64,000 bases of DNA from Magnaporthiopsis rhizophila (lineage: Eukaryota; Ascomycota; Sordariomycetes; Magnaporthales; Magnaporthaceae). The DNA is taken from the NCBI GenBank assembly GCA_003049465.1, contig PYSS01000090.1, positions 1 through 64,000 of the forward strand, in the 5' to 3' direction. The position numbers and the translations under genes are program-made. Of this stretch, positions 11,195 to 27,803 are shown piece after piece. Within the stretch, counting starts at the first letter, position 1; the number at the start of each line of letters is the position of its first letter. The notes below the pieces were generated by a model. That model was not told the DNA's origin. It ran no database searches and saw only the letters and a list, made by a program, of their open reading frames with translations.

Positions 11195-14100
11195 ATGGCT
11201 GTTCTTCTCGAGCGGCAGGCGGTACCTCCTATCCCGATCATGGAAGCAGGGGAAACGGCACCCGATAAGAAGCTTCACCCCTTCTTTTCCGCCCCTCGTC
11301 CTGTCAGCAACCGAAGGGACAATGCCGATGCTGGGGGAGCTGTCCAGACCGCGGCGGACCCGGTCTCAAATACTTCTCAAACCCCCACCTCCGACGACAA
11401 TGGTCAATCCATTACTCCGAGTCAAAATGCGCCGAAGCGAAGGAAACGCAAATCAGAGGCAGCTGAGGCTCAAACTGCCGACGGAAAGAAGAAGCGGGGG
11501 AGACCAAGGAAGATCCAAAAGTCCTCTCCTCCTCCAATAGAGGAATCTCCACAGCAGACGATCACGGAGAGCGCCATTCACAATGGGTGCCCCGCGGCCG
11601 CCGACGAACCTGCACCGACCGAACCGCGCGAGGAGCCGGCCAGCATTGCTCCCACCACTGCACCACTCGAACCCTCCCCGATGCCCTCTGGCCAAGCCAC
11701 CACGGCTACGCTACCGCAGGTCGAACCCGCAAAACCCATGAAAATGCTCGTCTTCAACCCGAAGTCAGGCACCCTAGGATCACCGCCAAAACCTAAAGCC
11801 CCCTCACTCAAGCCGGGCCCGGGGACAAAAGCGCCGCAGGGACGAGGAGCGAAGCAAAGCTCGTTCATTGTCTGCATGAAGTATGGGGAGGGTCTGGAAG
11901 AGGAGGCACGCGTCAGAATCGGAAGCAGGATTAACGCCATTCTCGCCGAGCCGTCTCGAATCAAGCCGGACTTGCCCGAAGCCCAGATCAAGAGCGATGC
12001 TGCCCCTGAGCAGGCAACTCAACCAGCCAGCAAGATTGTCCAAATCCGGGAACCAAAAAGCTCCAGGCCTCCCCATCCATTTTTCATGGGAAAGAGCCAG
12101 AGGGCGGAGTTGGCAGCGGAGACCAAGGAGTGCCAGCCAACACCGCCAGCACCATCCTCCCCGAAGAGGCGGCGCGGCGGCACTTTCGATGGCCTCCGTG
12201 CTCCGAGCACAAACCAGCCCACCTTTGGAATCAAGCACAACAGACTCAAGGTGCCAGGAGCTCGCCATCCAGCGTGGCCGTGGAAGGGCATCGCACATGT
12301 TGGCCGTGATGACGTTGTGCCGCTTGGCTCTGGCATGGCGGACCTGGGGCTGCCACTCAAGAAATCTAAAGGCAATGCAACCGCTATCAGCGAAAATGAA
12401 TCAGTTGTGTCCGAGCTGGCGTCATCTCTCGACATCCCAGCCATAATTGCCGAAGTCCGGAATATTAACACGGACGATTTTCTCCCGCCACCAATAGAGC
12501 TTCGCCTCCCTCGCAAACACTGCGAGAGTGGACGAAAACTGCAGCAGAGAGTGAGAGGGCACCTGCGGACACTAAGCAGCAGCCCCAGCATGGAGCACTT
12601 CTTCGACTCCATCAAGACCAGCCTTTCTGCACACGATCAATCGCAATGCGAGTCGCTGTCCTGGGCCCAAAAGTTTGCCCCTGCCTCGGCTGCGGAGGTA
12701 CTTCAGGCGGGAAGAGAGATGGGCCTCCTCAGGGACTGGCTCATGTCCCTCAAGGTACAAGCCGTCGACACGGGCGCTGCTGACGGTTCTGCCCCGTCAG
12801 GGAAGAACGGGTCCAAAAATGGCAAGAAAAAACGGAAGCGAAATAGGCTCGACGGATTCGTTGTTTCCAGCGACGACGAGGCTGACGAGATGGGTCAGCT
12901 CTCCGAGTCGGAGGGCGAGCTGTCTCTTACGCACCGCTACTGGGCTACAAAGAAGACGATCGTCCGGGGCGGGGATGGCTCACACAAGGGCGCAAAAGAT
13001 GCCCCGCGCCTGAGAAACGCGGTTGTCATCAGCGGGCCCCACGGCTGCGGCAAGAGTGCTGCCGTCTATGCCCTGGCTAAGGAACTCGGCTTTGAGGTTT
13101 TTGAGATCAGCCCTAGCAGCCGCCGCAGTGGCAAGGACATTGTGGAGAAGATCGGAGACATGACCAGGAATCATCAGGTCCAGCAACAACAGTCCGGAGC
13201 CTCGGCTAGTCCCAGAGACGGGAAAGACAACAGCCTGCCAACCGAAGAACAGGTCGCTGCCGAAGTCCAGTCGGGAAAGCAGGCGACCATGAACTCGTTT
13301 TTCAAGCCGAAAGCTACGGCAAAAGCGAAGCCCACAAAGCAGCAACCCGAAGTCCAGAAAACTGCTCCCGCCGAGCCTTCCGAGGCTAGGAAAGCCGTGC
13401 CCAAGAGCCAAAAACAGTCCTTGATTCTTCTCGAAGAGGTCGACATTCTTTACGAGGAGGACAAGCAGTTTTGGTCGACCGTGATTGGTTTGATGGCACA
13501 GTCCAAACGCCCTTTCATCATGACCTGCAACAACGAAGCTCTGGTCCCGCTGCAAACTCTTAGTCTCCATGGCATCTTTCGTTTCAGCGCCCCTCCAGTG
13601 GACTTGGCCGTCGACCGACTACTCATTATGGCTGCTCATGAAGGCCACGCACTCACACGGCGAGCCGTCGAGTCACTATACGAATCACGAGGCCGAGACC
13701 TGCGGGCTTCAATCACGGAGCTCAACTACTGGTGCCAGTTGGGAGTAGGCGACCGAAGGGGCGGTTTCGACTGGTTTTACCTGCGGTGGCCTAGGGGGAT
13801 TGACCTCGACGAGAACGGGGACGTCATCCGTGTTATCAGTGAGGGGACTTACGAGGACGGGATGGGGTGGCTCAGCAGAGACCCGGAAAGTGTGCGAGAC
13901 TCGGCTCCCCTGGTCCAAGAAGCCGATATCCTGCAGCAGTCCTGGGACAACTGCGGCCTCGATCTCGGCAGTTGGCAGGACTTCCCGGAGATGGAGTCCT
14001 GGGCCAAAGAGGTCAGCGCGATGGCGGACACATCCGCCAGGAGGCTTGAGGCTTTGGACGCGTACGACAGCTTCGCAGATGCTATGAGTCTTGCAGACCT

Positions 14101-15081
14101 GAACGCCGCCATGGCACCGGCCTGGTCGCACGAGGTATGTATGAATTTACCCCAGTCATTGTCTCTTGTCATACTCGTCCTAACATGCACCAGCTCAACA
14201 TTGATCCCACACAACCTGCTGTCCCGCCCAAGGCCAAGGACGACCTTGTGCTTGGTCTCACGTTCCTCGAGGCAACACCCACCGCTTCCTACGACTCTAT
14301 GGACACCTCCCTCTCCATCGCCCTCAAGAGCTTTTCCCGACACGTGCTGTGGTGTGGGTGTGACGACCGCAACCTCGACTGCGCCCAGTACCTGATTCCT
14401 CTCCGCCAAGACCAGGCAACTGCCCGTCTACACAAGCAGCTCACCCAACCCCCGCCATGGGCCCCGGCAGTCAATAGGCTTGACTTCGCCATGGCGTTCG
14501 ACCCGATTGCCGCAGCAGACGACGCCGGCACAGGGCCCGTCTCGTACCTCGACCCATCCGTGTGGGACCGCACCATGAATATCGTAACCCTCGACGTCGC
14601 GCCCTTTGTGCGCGGCATCGTCGCGTACGACAACCACCTCCAGCAACAGCGGCTCAGGCTCAGCAGCCTGGTGGGTCAGGGCGGCGTCGGCGGCGCCAAG
14701 AAGAGGATGCGCACGACCCGCGCCGCCTACTCGGCCATGGAGGGCGGCCAGCGCAGCACCACGCGCGCCGAGCGGTGGTTCAAGGCCGACCTGAATCCTT
14801 TCCTCGTCAGCTCCACCGGCCCCCGGGGATGCGTCGCCGACCAGCCTGTGATGTTAGGCCAGGGTCCAGGCAGCTGCAGCGCCACTACCAGCGACTGTCC
14901 GGGGACGGACCGAGGCTCGTCGGAGGACGAGGAGGCTGAACCCAGGCCGCTTCCCTGTCTTGGCAAGGCGGGCGCTGGCGGCAAGAGGAGGGCGGGCAGG
15001 AGGAGGCCGCTGAGGACGATGGTCAACGAGAGCAGTGACGTGGATCCTGCGAGGGAATCGGGTGATGAGCTGGCTGCTTGA
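11195..15081 (+). CDS. ELG1: Elg1/ATAD5-like PCNA unloader (AAA+ ATPase)
   Basis: Elg1 replaces Rfc1 in an alternative RFC complex that unloads PCNA after replication and protects genome and telomere stability. Exon 1 (11195-14134) and exon 2 (14194-15081) flank a 59-bp intron (GTATGT donor, CTAAC branch, CACCAG acceptor) in phase 0, giving 1275 aa. Visible parts: Lys/Arg-rich nuclear stretches near residues 80-110; HPFF motifs near 28 and 294; a Walker A motif GPHGCGKSA near 613-620; the sensor-like run FEISPSSRRSGKD right after it; a PIP-like MNSFFKPK near 699; a Walker B form LILLEEVDIL near 743; then the RFC-type collar. The EEVD form and the long insert between Walker A and B are as in other Elg1 proteins. 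An in-frame ATG at residue 16 could be the real start. The C-terminus ends in acidic and basic low-complexity sequence. Confidence 0.88.
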
Positions 15082-15721
15082 CCTTGGCAGGAATTGATGC
15101 TATAATTGGAGATGAATGAGAATCTGGGCCGGCTCTGCCTCGGGAGCTAACTACAGTAGCTGTTGGTAGGAACCCGCTTTAGAAACAATCAATCGCCACA
15201 GCAGACACCTGCTAGTTTGATAGACGGTAACCGTCTCGGCATCATGAACTCTACCCGGTTTGAGGCTACCCTAAGGTCGGTATCTATCTACAACCTCGGT
15301 ACACAGAAAAGACATGAAACCGGCCGATTGGGGTTACGAAAGCTACCCGACTTTCTCGGGGGTGGTACCAACCTTCTATAAAGAAAGATCAATGTGTTTG
15401 AGAGCATGGCACGGGCGCTTTGACTCGACAAAGGCTTGGTTGATGCGGAGGGAGCGTTGTGCCGCGATGGATGGTACGGTGGCGTGAGATGAACTTGAAA
15501 TAACAAAACGCCTAAAATCTATAAAAAATCGCCCAAGTGGTATCCATTCGCAACACAGCAAAAGACGGGAATAAAAGTAACGCGGCTTGCGTGGCCCGAG
15601 TCGCCCAAACATCGAGGAAAAAAAAAAGAAAGAAAAAAAAAAAACATCTCCTAACTACCAAACGTGTTATGAACGGGTGCTATACTAGACCTAGTAAGAT
15701 CGCTCTTTTCGTCTATTCTTT
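15082..15721. other. Convergent 3' region after ELG1
   Basis: Contains only the 3' flanks of ELG1 and of the minus-strand Arg/Ser-rich gene. There is an A-rich run at 15617-15650. No gene is supported. Confidence 0.5.
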
Positions 15722-17601
15722 TTACTCGCCCGGGCCGTCGAGGTGCGTGTCGACATTCCCCAGATGCGCGTTTCTGCCGGCTCGCTGGTACGCCGCCTCC
15801 CGTTCTCTGTCCTTGTCCCTGGCCCTGTCCCTTTCCCTGTCCCGGTCCCAGTCTCTGTCCCAGTCTCTGTCTCTGCTCCTGTGCGCTGCTCTTTCTCTCT
15901 CCGCCTCGCGTCTAACAGCATCCGGGCTCATGTGGCAGTTGCGGACCGTCATCTCCCGGTGGGCATGTTCGGGAACAGCAGATTCCTGGTGAGGCCGCCT
16001 CTCTCTAGGTCTTTCCATGTCTCTGCCGCCCTCCCACACTCTCTCACGGTCCCAATGCTCGCGGTCGCGAGGGGGCGATGATCGATGCGGCTCTCTGGTG
16101 GTCTCGTGGCGCACCTGCTCCCGGCGCGGCGGCTCGACCGAGGCGTATTCGTGTCGTCTAGTCTCGCGAACTCTTCCGCCATCATATTCGTGATCTCCGT
16201 CGTCGGCATATCTCCTACCAGCGTCGTCGAGATATCGAGGCAGCCGGTCGGCATCCCGCGAGGCGCGAGGGTCGTCCTCGAACAACACCTTGCTGCTGCT
16301 GGTCCTTTCCGTCATTATTCGAGTTGGGGACGACCGGCGCACAACCTGTACCTCCTCCTTGGGTTTCTGGACTAGGTGGCTGGATGCAGCCTGGCGGCTG
16401 TCGGAGCCGACAGGGGCAGCATATCGTTCATCGTCCTGGCGGTCCACCGCGGACGATGTTTGGTAATAGACCTTGCCCCGCCTTGGTGGCGGCGCGTCGA
16501 GCAGGCGGCCTTCGCGGTCCTCGAATTTGAGGTCATGGTCGGACGAATTCCTCAGGGGTTGTGGCGGTCCGCCTCTGTCGGGGCGGTAGCCCGAGGCGGG
16601 GTACCGCCTGGTCTCAGTGGACTCATAGTAGACTCGGTTGTCATCACGCTGGGAAAACTCGACATGGCGTCTTGGAAAATCGAGCTCCTGTCCGCCGATC
16701 CTGCTGCTCCCCACGGTGGCGGCCGTGGAAGATATAGAAGTAGGCGACAGTCCTCCGCCATTCCCTGCGGGCCGCTGCAGCAACTCGGGACGGCGCCTGG
16801 AAGGGTCGAGGTCCTGGCCGCCAGCTCTAATACTTCCAAAGGTAGCAGCCGTGGATGATATAGAGGTAGGCGATAGCCCGCCATTGCCAGTGGGGCGACC
16901 GTGACGCTTATCGACCTCTTGGCGAATTTCGACGCGCTTTTCCGTGATTTCCTCCTTGAGGTTCTTCAGGATAGGCCGAGTCTCCCCTAATCGAACGCAA
17001 CGCAGGTTAGTATCCGGACAGTCGATGCCTCCATAGAGGTTGTATGTTTAATTTCCTCAAAAGTCAAAAGAATGAGGGCACGGACCCAGGGAGGCGGGTC
17101 GGGGGAGGGATTCTGGTAGGATCACTGACATTCTTCTTTGCCGCCGTACAGGTACCCTTTGGGCCAAAGCTTGTGAGCTGCAAACGCGGCGACAGCAACG
17201 GCACCCAGGAAGCCTGCCGAAGCCTTGATCTCGCTTTTCTTCCTCTCTTCCTTCTCCTTGGCAGTCTCCTTCGCTTTGCGTGCCTTGCGGTCGAAGGCGG
17301 CATCGTCGTCGTCGAGGAAGCGCCTCCTGGAGCGAGACCTGGAACGAGACCTGGAGCGGTAGGAAGACGATGAGGAGCGCGAGTCGCGGGAGTCGGCCCG
17401 CCTCCTCCTCCGGTCGTCGTCGAACCTGCTCCGCGACCGGCCACGGGTCGCAAGGTTCTTGGATCTAGATCTGTCACAGGATCTCGACCTGGATCTCGAC
17501 CTAGACCTAGAAGGAGAGAGCGAGTGTGCTCGAGCTGACGGCCCGCGGCTCCGGCTCCGACCACGCGACGGTGACGATCGTCTATTATTACCGTCGGCCA
17601 T
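15722..17601 (-). CDS. Arg/Ser-rich protein with internal duplication
   Basis: Exon 1 (17601-17130) and exon 2 (16986-15722) are joined across a 143-bp intron (donor GTCAGT at 17129, acceptor GATTAG ending 16987; a TACTAAC-like branch is visible). The split codon becomes Trp, and the product is 578 aa. Residues 1-110 are an RS-type domain of Ser-Arg dipeptides followed by an acidic block and a Lys/Glu-rich helix. A short hydrophobic stretch (GFLGAVAVAAFAAHKLWP) sits near the exon border. Exon 2 starts with a helical segment (ILKNLKEEITEKRVEIR), then an imperfect tandem duplication of about 41 residues, then long Arg-Asp, Arg-Glu and Asp-Trp dipeptide repeats. Fungal proteins of this make-up are often annotated as DUF3824-like or left unnamed; I cannot assign a function. 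An upstream in-frame ATG at 17658 would add 19 residues. Confidence 0.75.
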
Positions 17602-22417
<4,816 letters not shown>

Positions 22418-24115
22418 ATGACTTCCCTTCGGCTATTACCACTACTTCTGCTCCTGGGAGCTGTTTCTTATGTCCAAGGCGCCAACCTCTGCTTTTTCCC
22501 TAACGGAAGGCAAGCAAAAGACGTGCCATGCGACCCAACAGCAGCCGTCAGCATGTGCTGCGGCTCTGTGGCCGCCTGTTTATCCAACGGTCTTTGCAAG
22601 GACGAGAGCACAACAAACAGCACTGGCGTGGCTTACGCTAGGGGGACTTGCACAGACCCGACATGGCAGTCACCGTTTTGCCCACAAAACTGCCAACTGA
22701 GTAAGTTTGTAGTCTGGATGACTGCCACACAGACCTTGGGGGAGGTCACACTTGGCTGACACACCATTACAGACCAAGACACCATGCGCAACTCATCAGC
22801 CTACGACTTCCGCGCCAACGGCGTTCAGGTTTGGGAGTGCGACGCTCAGGGATTTGGACAACCCGCGCGCTACTGCTGCGAGTCAGCCGCCGAGAAGACG
22901 CGATGCTGCGCTACTTCTTCGGCCCTCTTCAGGTTAGCCTCGGCCTCGCCGGGCAACGCTCTCCCGATCCAGACCTACCCGCCACCCGTCTCGAGCTTTG
23001 CAACGAAGAGCGCGACTCCCGGCACGGCCGGCTTACCCAACCCGACACCAACGGGACTCATGGACCCGAGCGGCGGTAACGCACAATCACCGGCGCCAAC
23101 AGCAGCACCAACGGAGCCACCGGTCGCAGCAGCACCGCCGTCAGAATCAACGGATGCGTCCGGGGCGAAACCGACCAACGTCAAGGTCCCGGCCTCGCCT
23201 GTTCTCGACACCAACGGCATGGTGACCGGACCCGGTGGCCAGCCCCTGATAGATATGTCGATGCACAGGAGCAGCATGACGGCCATGGGCGTGGGTGCAG
23301 GCTTTGGCGGCGCTGCCCTGTCGGCGATACTGGTCATGATCCTGATCCACTGCCTCCACCGGCGCCGCGAGAACGCCGTCGAGGCCGGGCAGGGCAGCTT
23401 CCGCCTCCTTTCCTCGGCCCGGAGGCCCGGCGACAAGGGAGGCGGTGGTTTCCGCATCCTGTCTCACGGCCGGAGCCCCAGCCAGCAATGGCTGGTGCGG
23501 CCAAACATGTCGGAGCTGGGACACGGCCACAGTCGCCACAGTAGCTGCAGCTCGCGCACTGGCATCCTGCGAAACGCCAGCTACAGCTCCCAAAATAGCG
23601 GCCACGGCCAAGACACACTCGACCACAGCGGTGGTGGTGGTGGTGGGGCTGGTGCAGCTGGTGGTGCCAGTGGCGGCTACGGCAGTGTCGGCGCCTACAA
23701 CGCAGTACCAGCCGTCGCGAGCGCCAACAGCCAGCACGGAATCTTCGAGCGCGCCGTGCAGAACTGCGGTCCCCCGTCCGTGAGCCACCCGCCCGGCAGC
23801 GTCGACCCGCACCGGGCGGCGCCGGCGTGGAGCGGCATCGCCTACGACGCGCGGTCCGACGCGACGCGGGCCATGGACGAGCGCACCATCGCCGCCATCG
23901 ACACCATGATTGCGCACGGCGCCCCCCGCACCAGCCCCAACCTCAGCGAAACGTCGGGCGTCTCGGGCTCGATCGTCGACTCGCCCATCGGCGTCGGCCA
24001 GATGTTAGTCGGCGAGCTTCCGCCGAGGAGGCCACTACCAGCTCTGCCCGTCGCCATGAAGCGGAAAACACCGCTGGCGGAACTACCGGATATGCGAGCA
24101 CGAGCGTACTGGTAG
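22418..24115 (+). CDS. Single-pass membrane protein with Cys-rich ectodomain
   Basis: Exon 1 (22418-22700) and exon 2 (22773-24115) flank a 72-bp intron (GTAAGT donor, ATTACAG acceptor), giving 541 aa. The protein opens with a clear signal peptide (LLPLLLLLGAVSYVQG). The ectodomain starts ANLCFFPNG, has a CC pair at MCCGSVAAC and more Cys residues up to YCCES and RCCAT, and continues as a Pro/Thr/Ser-rich stalk. A transmembrane helix with small residues follows (GVGAGFGGAALSAILVMILI) and ends in the stop-transfer CLHRRRENAVE. The cytoplasmic tail has Gly/Ser-rich low complexity. This layout is common in Pezizomycotina surface proteins of unknown role, possibly wall or stress sensing. Type I topology is inferred from sequence alone. 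Confidence 0.85.
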
Positions 24116-25189
24116 GGAGGGGTTATGGCAGCGTAATTGGCGTTTTGGGATTCTTGGCTTTTTTTTTCCTTCTTCTCTTCTACTGCCGGGCGCACGTATA
24201 GCATCCCGGAATCGCTTCCATTGAGATACCTGGCACGAAGCTGCGTGCTTTTTTCACATACCCTTTTCTTTACATAGTCTTCTCTTTTCTTCTCTCTTCT
24301 TTTTCTTTCTCTTCTTCTCTTCCTGTATAGAGGTATAGAGGTATTATTCCCGGGTGTAGTACAAGCCGCCTGACAATACCACCTTCCTCATGTCCATTGT
24401 CAAATTTGCCGAAACGTCCTTCTCAAACAGTGTTGCTCGCTTTAGCTTTCTGTATCCGTCTTGGCGCGACGACGACGGCTTCTGTCTCTCCGAAACCTAC
24501 GTCCCTGGTAGAGCACCGCACACCTCCGGACGTGGGTCCCGTGGCTAGGTAGGTGCTAGGTAGGAAAAGCCAAGCTTCGTGTGATCGAGATTTTTCTAAA
24601 TCCGTTTGCTGCACGGGATTTTCTCATGACTGAGCCATCCTGTCTTGTTTGGGTGAAAGCGCTCCAGGGGTGGAACCCCGTTAACCTGTTTGACTGACTC
24701 GTCTCATCTCAACGTGACCCCCCAGGCACGGACAACTTGACCCGGACCCCTGGGCTGCTTGCATTGCTTTCGTCCTGGGAAGATGCCGACCGGTCCGGAA
24801 CTCGGACCGGTGCCATCTTGTCAGGCCTGGGCTTAGCAATAATACGCCTTCTATCACTTGCAAGGGGTTTAATGGTTTTCTTTTGTTTTCTTCCCAAGCT
24901 TCCATGTTGTGCCATGAGCACGGTTTTGACTGCCACCTAGGTATCGTCGAGAAGCAGGTCTAAATCTTTACCAGGGGCATGGCAGACACTATTTTCGGCC
25001 CGTGCTGCCGTCCCCTCTCGCTTCAGCCTTCCATTCGCTTCCCGCCTCGCCATTTAAACACCTGGGGCCGTTTGCGGTTTTGTTTCTTTCCTCACCGGGT
25101 GCTACCTAACGGCTGGAGCACTGGCTAAATCATGTCCCGAAATTATCGTCCCGAGAAAGGGAATGCACCGATGCCCGAGAGCAAGTCGC
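24116..25189. other. Intergenic region with CT-rich 3' flank
   Basis: The first 200 bp are T/C-rich and probably form the 3' UTR of the upstream gene. Repeated TAGGTA units occur near 24546-24560. No gene recognised. Confidence 0.45.
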
Positions 25190-25675
25190 CTAGTTTCGAA
25201 GGAACCGCACCGGGTTCAGGGTCGGGCAGACGGACTGGGCCACGGTCGTGGTGACGGTGATGGTCTCCGCGTCGGCTGTCACGGTCGGCGCGACGGCGCC
25301 GCCGCACTTGCAGGCGCTAGCGTACTTTTCGCTATTGCCGCCGTCGCACTTGGTGACGTAGGTCGGCACGGAGTTGGCTGCCATGTTGGTCTTGGTCTCG
25401 GTGACGATGCTGTGAAAACGGTGTCAGTTGGGAAACTCATATCATCCTGAGCTCCATGTTCATAAGGCAGTGCTTACACCGGCTGTGGCGTCACGTCACG
25501 GCGACGGCGGCCGAGCAGTCGGCCAGGCGCGTCGCCAAGGGGATGGCGATGTGCGCGCCCGTGCCCATGACGGCGCGCTGGCAGTCGTTGGCTGCGCCGC
25601 AGCTGAGGCAGACCGAGTTGGTGAGGGCCGAGGCGGTCGAGGCCAGGACGAGGAGGGCGGGACGGAGAAGTGCAT
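25190..25675 (-). pseudogene. Small secreted Cys protein gene, apparently frameshifted
   Basis: Pieces of a small secreted protein are visible in the expected order but not in one frame. A start ATG at 25675 leads into a signal-peptide-like segment (ALLVLASTASA), which is in another frame. Then come NSVCLSCGAANDCQRAVMGT and ADCSAA, the Cys pattern of a common Pezizomycotina secreted family, and a VTP motif that is again in a shifted frame. A 68-bp intron (donor GTAAGC at 25477, acceptor TTCACAG ending 25410) leads to an exon with ASACKCGGA and a Thr/Val-rich tail (TITVTTTV) ending at 25190. Each frame change equals one missing base, one beside a C run near 25660 and one in a GTGACGTGACG stretch near 25492. 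Either the gene is decaying or the assembly has two small errors. A TATA-like element lies about 155 bp upstream. Function unknown. Confidence 0.6.
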
Positions 25676-26073
25676 ATTGGCTGATGGGGAAATAGCCGGG
25701 ACCAAGGAAGAAAAACTTGAATGGCTTCTCAGGCTGTTGGATAGCGAGCTTGGAGGAGAATGGGAAGGCTGCTTTGTTGGTGAGGAGCAGGTCTCTATCT
25801 CGACCGTGGCGAGCGATGTGCCTCCCTTTTATCCTCATCCAGCAGACATCGCGAGGAACTGTAGTTGCGCTAGCGTCTACCTGTCTTGCCACATAGGTTG
25901 TCTGTCTTGGAACTGATGGATCTGAACCCCAGCTCGTGTCTTGACGCCCTTCCCTGGTCATCACCACCTCCTCTTGACCTTGGACGGTAAGCAAGAAGGT
26001 CGCCATATGCCAAGAAGTCATTACAATGTCCAGCCTGGTCTCTTCTCACCAATGCAGCGTCTCTCGGTTTCTT

Positions 26074-26113
<40 letters not shown>

Positions 26114-27803
26114 TTTTTTTTTTTTTTTTTGAGTCTGCATATTAGCGAGAGACATTGTCGCGGCAGCTGAGATGTGGAGACTCGGTGCCCAGGTATCGCT
26201 TCCCTAAATACTTGGATCCAACATCCAACAGCCACAGCACTAGCGTTTGCGCAGAACCTCCGCAGGTTCAGCTCCTTCATTTGCTGGCAAATATTGGGTG
26301 GGAGTTGTCAGGGGAACAGCCCAATCATGTCACCTCGCAAGCTCTTGGCGGCGGCTTGGCTGCACATTTGTTTTTCTTTCCACGCCAGCTCCGTGCCGGG
26401 GACCGAGCTGGATGCCCTCCCTCGTGGCCGACACGAATCGCAAGGGAGCGCTTCTTATTGGCGATGATGGTACTAGGCGGGATCTCAGTACGGATTAGCA
26501 TCAACTCGCCCTGCCTTGCGTGCAGAATGATTCTCGGTCCTCCTGACCAAGGAGCCTCGGTGCCGTGTACAGCAGGGCCCGGGTTTCTAGAGGCTCAGCT
26601 CCGTGCTGTTAATCGATGCTTCGGGCGCATGAGACAAGACCAACGACCTTGGCATGTCCCTTCTGCTCCCTGCGCGATGTTGGAACCATTGTTATTCCTG
26701 CGTAATATTCACGCCAGCCTGACCGCAACAGCATCTCCATCACCCACGGCTGCCTCGCAATGTGCCAAATTATCTGGTATGTTGTTGGAACTGGTTGTGA
26801 TTACACTGTTCCGGATCAGGAGGTAAATGACGGGAGCCCGAGTGGTTGTGTGGATGGCAGATGGAAGGCGGGCCTTTTTTTCCTCCCTTACAGCCCGGAT
26901 CGCCTAGTTTATTGCTCGGTGCCATTGTCTGTGTCCGGCGGCGCCCGCCTATCCCGCGTGGCTCTGGAGGTCCTGCCTCCAAGTGCTGGTGGCTCAAGAC
27001 CAATCTCTAGCCTTCTGCGGGATTTGAGCGGTGAGTCGCCGGACTATGAAATCATCTAAATCTGAATGATGCTTTGGTGACGGTTAGTGGTGGAAAATCC
27101 GTCCCGGCCGGAAAGTGAAGGGAGGCATTTTAACGCTGCGGACAGACCCAACCGGCCCCTTAGTCTCCCACTGCCAATATTAAAATATTGGGCGTAGTGG
27201 ACAATGTCTCAGCCACCCAGACATCGTACCTTGCATGCTATTGCACTCGCAATGCAAGCGAGGGATAGCCCAAATGGAGGCGCTAAATTTGACACAGGTA
27301 TGTGGCTGCCACGACATGGAGCTCCTGGCGGCTGGAGAGTCTTCACCGCCGGAGACACAACATCGCGATACGGACTGGCCGCAGCTTGGTATGGCAACGA
27401 ATGCTTTTCTGATTGCATTGTTTTTGCCAATGCCGCGGCGCCTGCGATAGGTCTCAACAATCACATCGAATCTGCGCATCATGATGGCCTTTGATGACGC
27501 CTTCAAGTTGAGTCTCCTGTTGCTCGCGACTCGCGGGTAGCGGGCAGTTATCGGGAGGTTGGAGGGTCTTAAAGCGTCATAGATGTCTGCATTTTGTAGA
27601 GTACATTACAATCGCTAATAGCTTGTGATGATGTGGCACCAAGAGGATTCGAAAAACAAAAGCTTTGATCGACCTGGGCAAGATAGCGATGGCGAATAAA
27701 AGCCAGCCTTCGGGCCAAGCATACTACCGAGATTCTCTTTTCCCGTGCAAACTACTTGACCCTTCGTGTGTAATTCACCCATCACCGCACGAGCAGCAAA
27801 ACA
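25676..27803. other. Intergenic region with poly-T block
   Basis: No gene recognised. Besides the poly-T block it has only open frames without family resemblance, including a 223-codon plus-strand frame from 26155. The right end contains the promoter of the secreted protein gene at 27804. Confidence 0.45.
26076..26130. repeat. Poly-T tract, T37-G-T17
   Basis: A 55-bp thymine tract on the plus strand broken by a single G at 26113. Comparable but shorter A/T runs occur throughout the intergenic DNA of this window. It may be length-variable or imprecisely assembled, or an old poly-A tail on the minus strand; I see no retroelement body next to it. Confidence 0.95.

Noticed and set aside
26155..26826. 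223-codon plus-strand open frame
   Set aside because: Mixed amino-acid composition without family resemblance, poor codon bias, no promoter or splice pattern.
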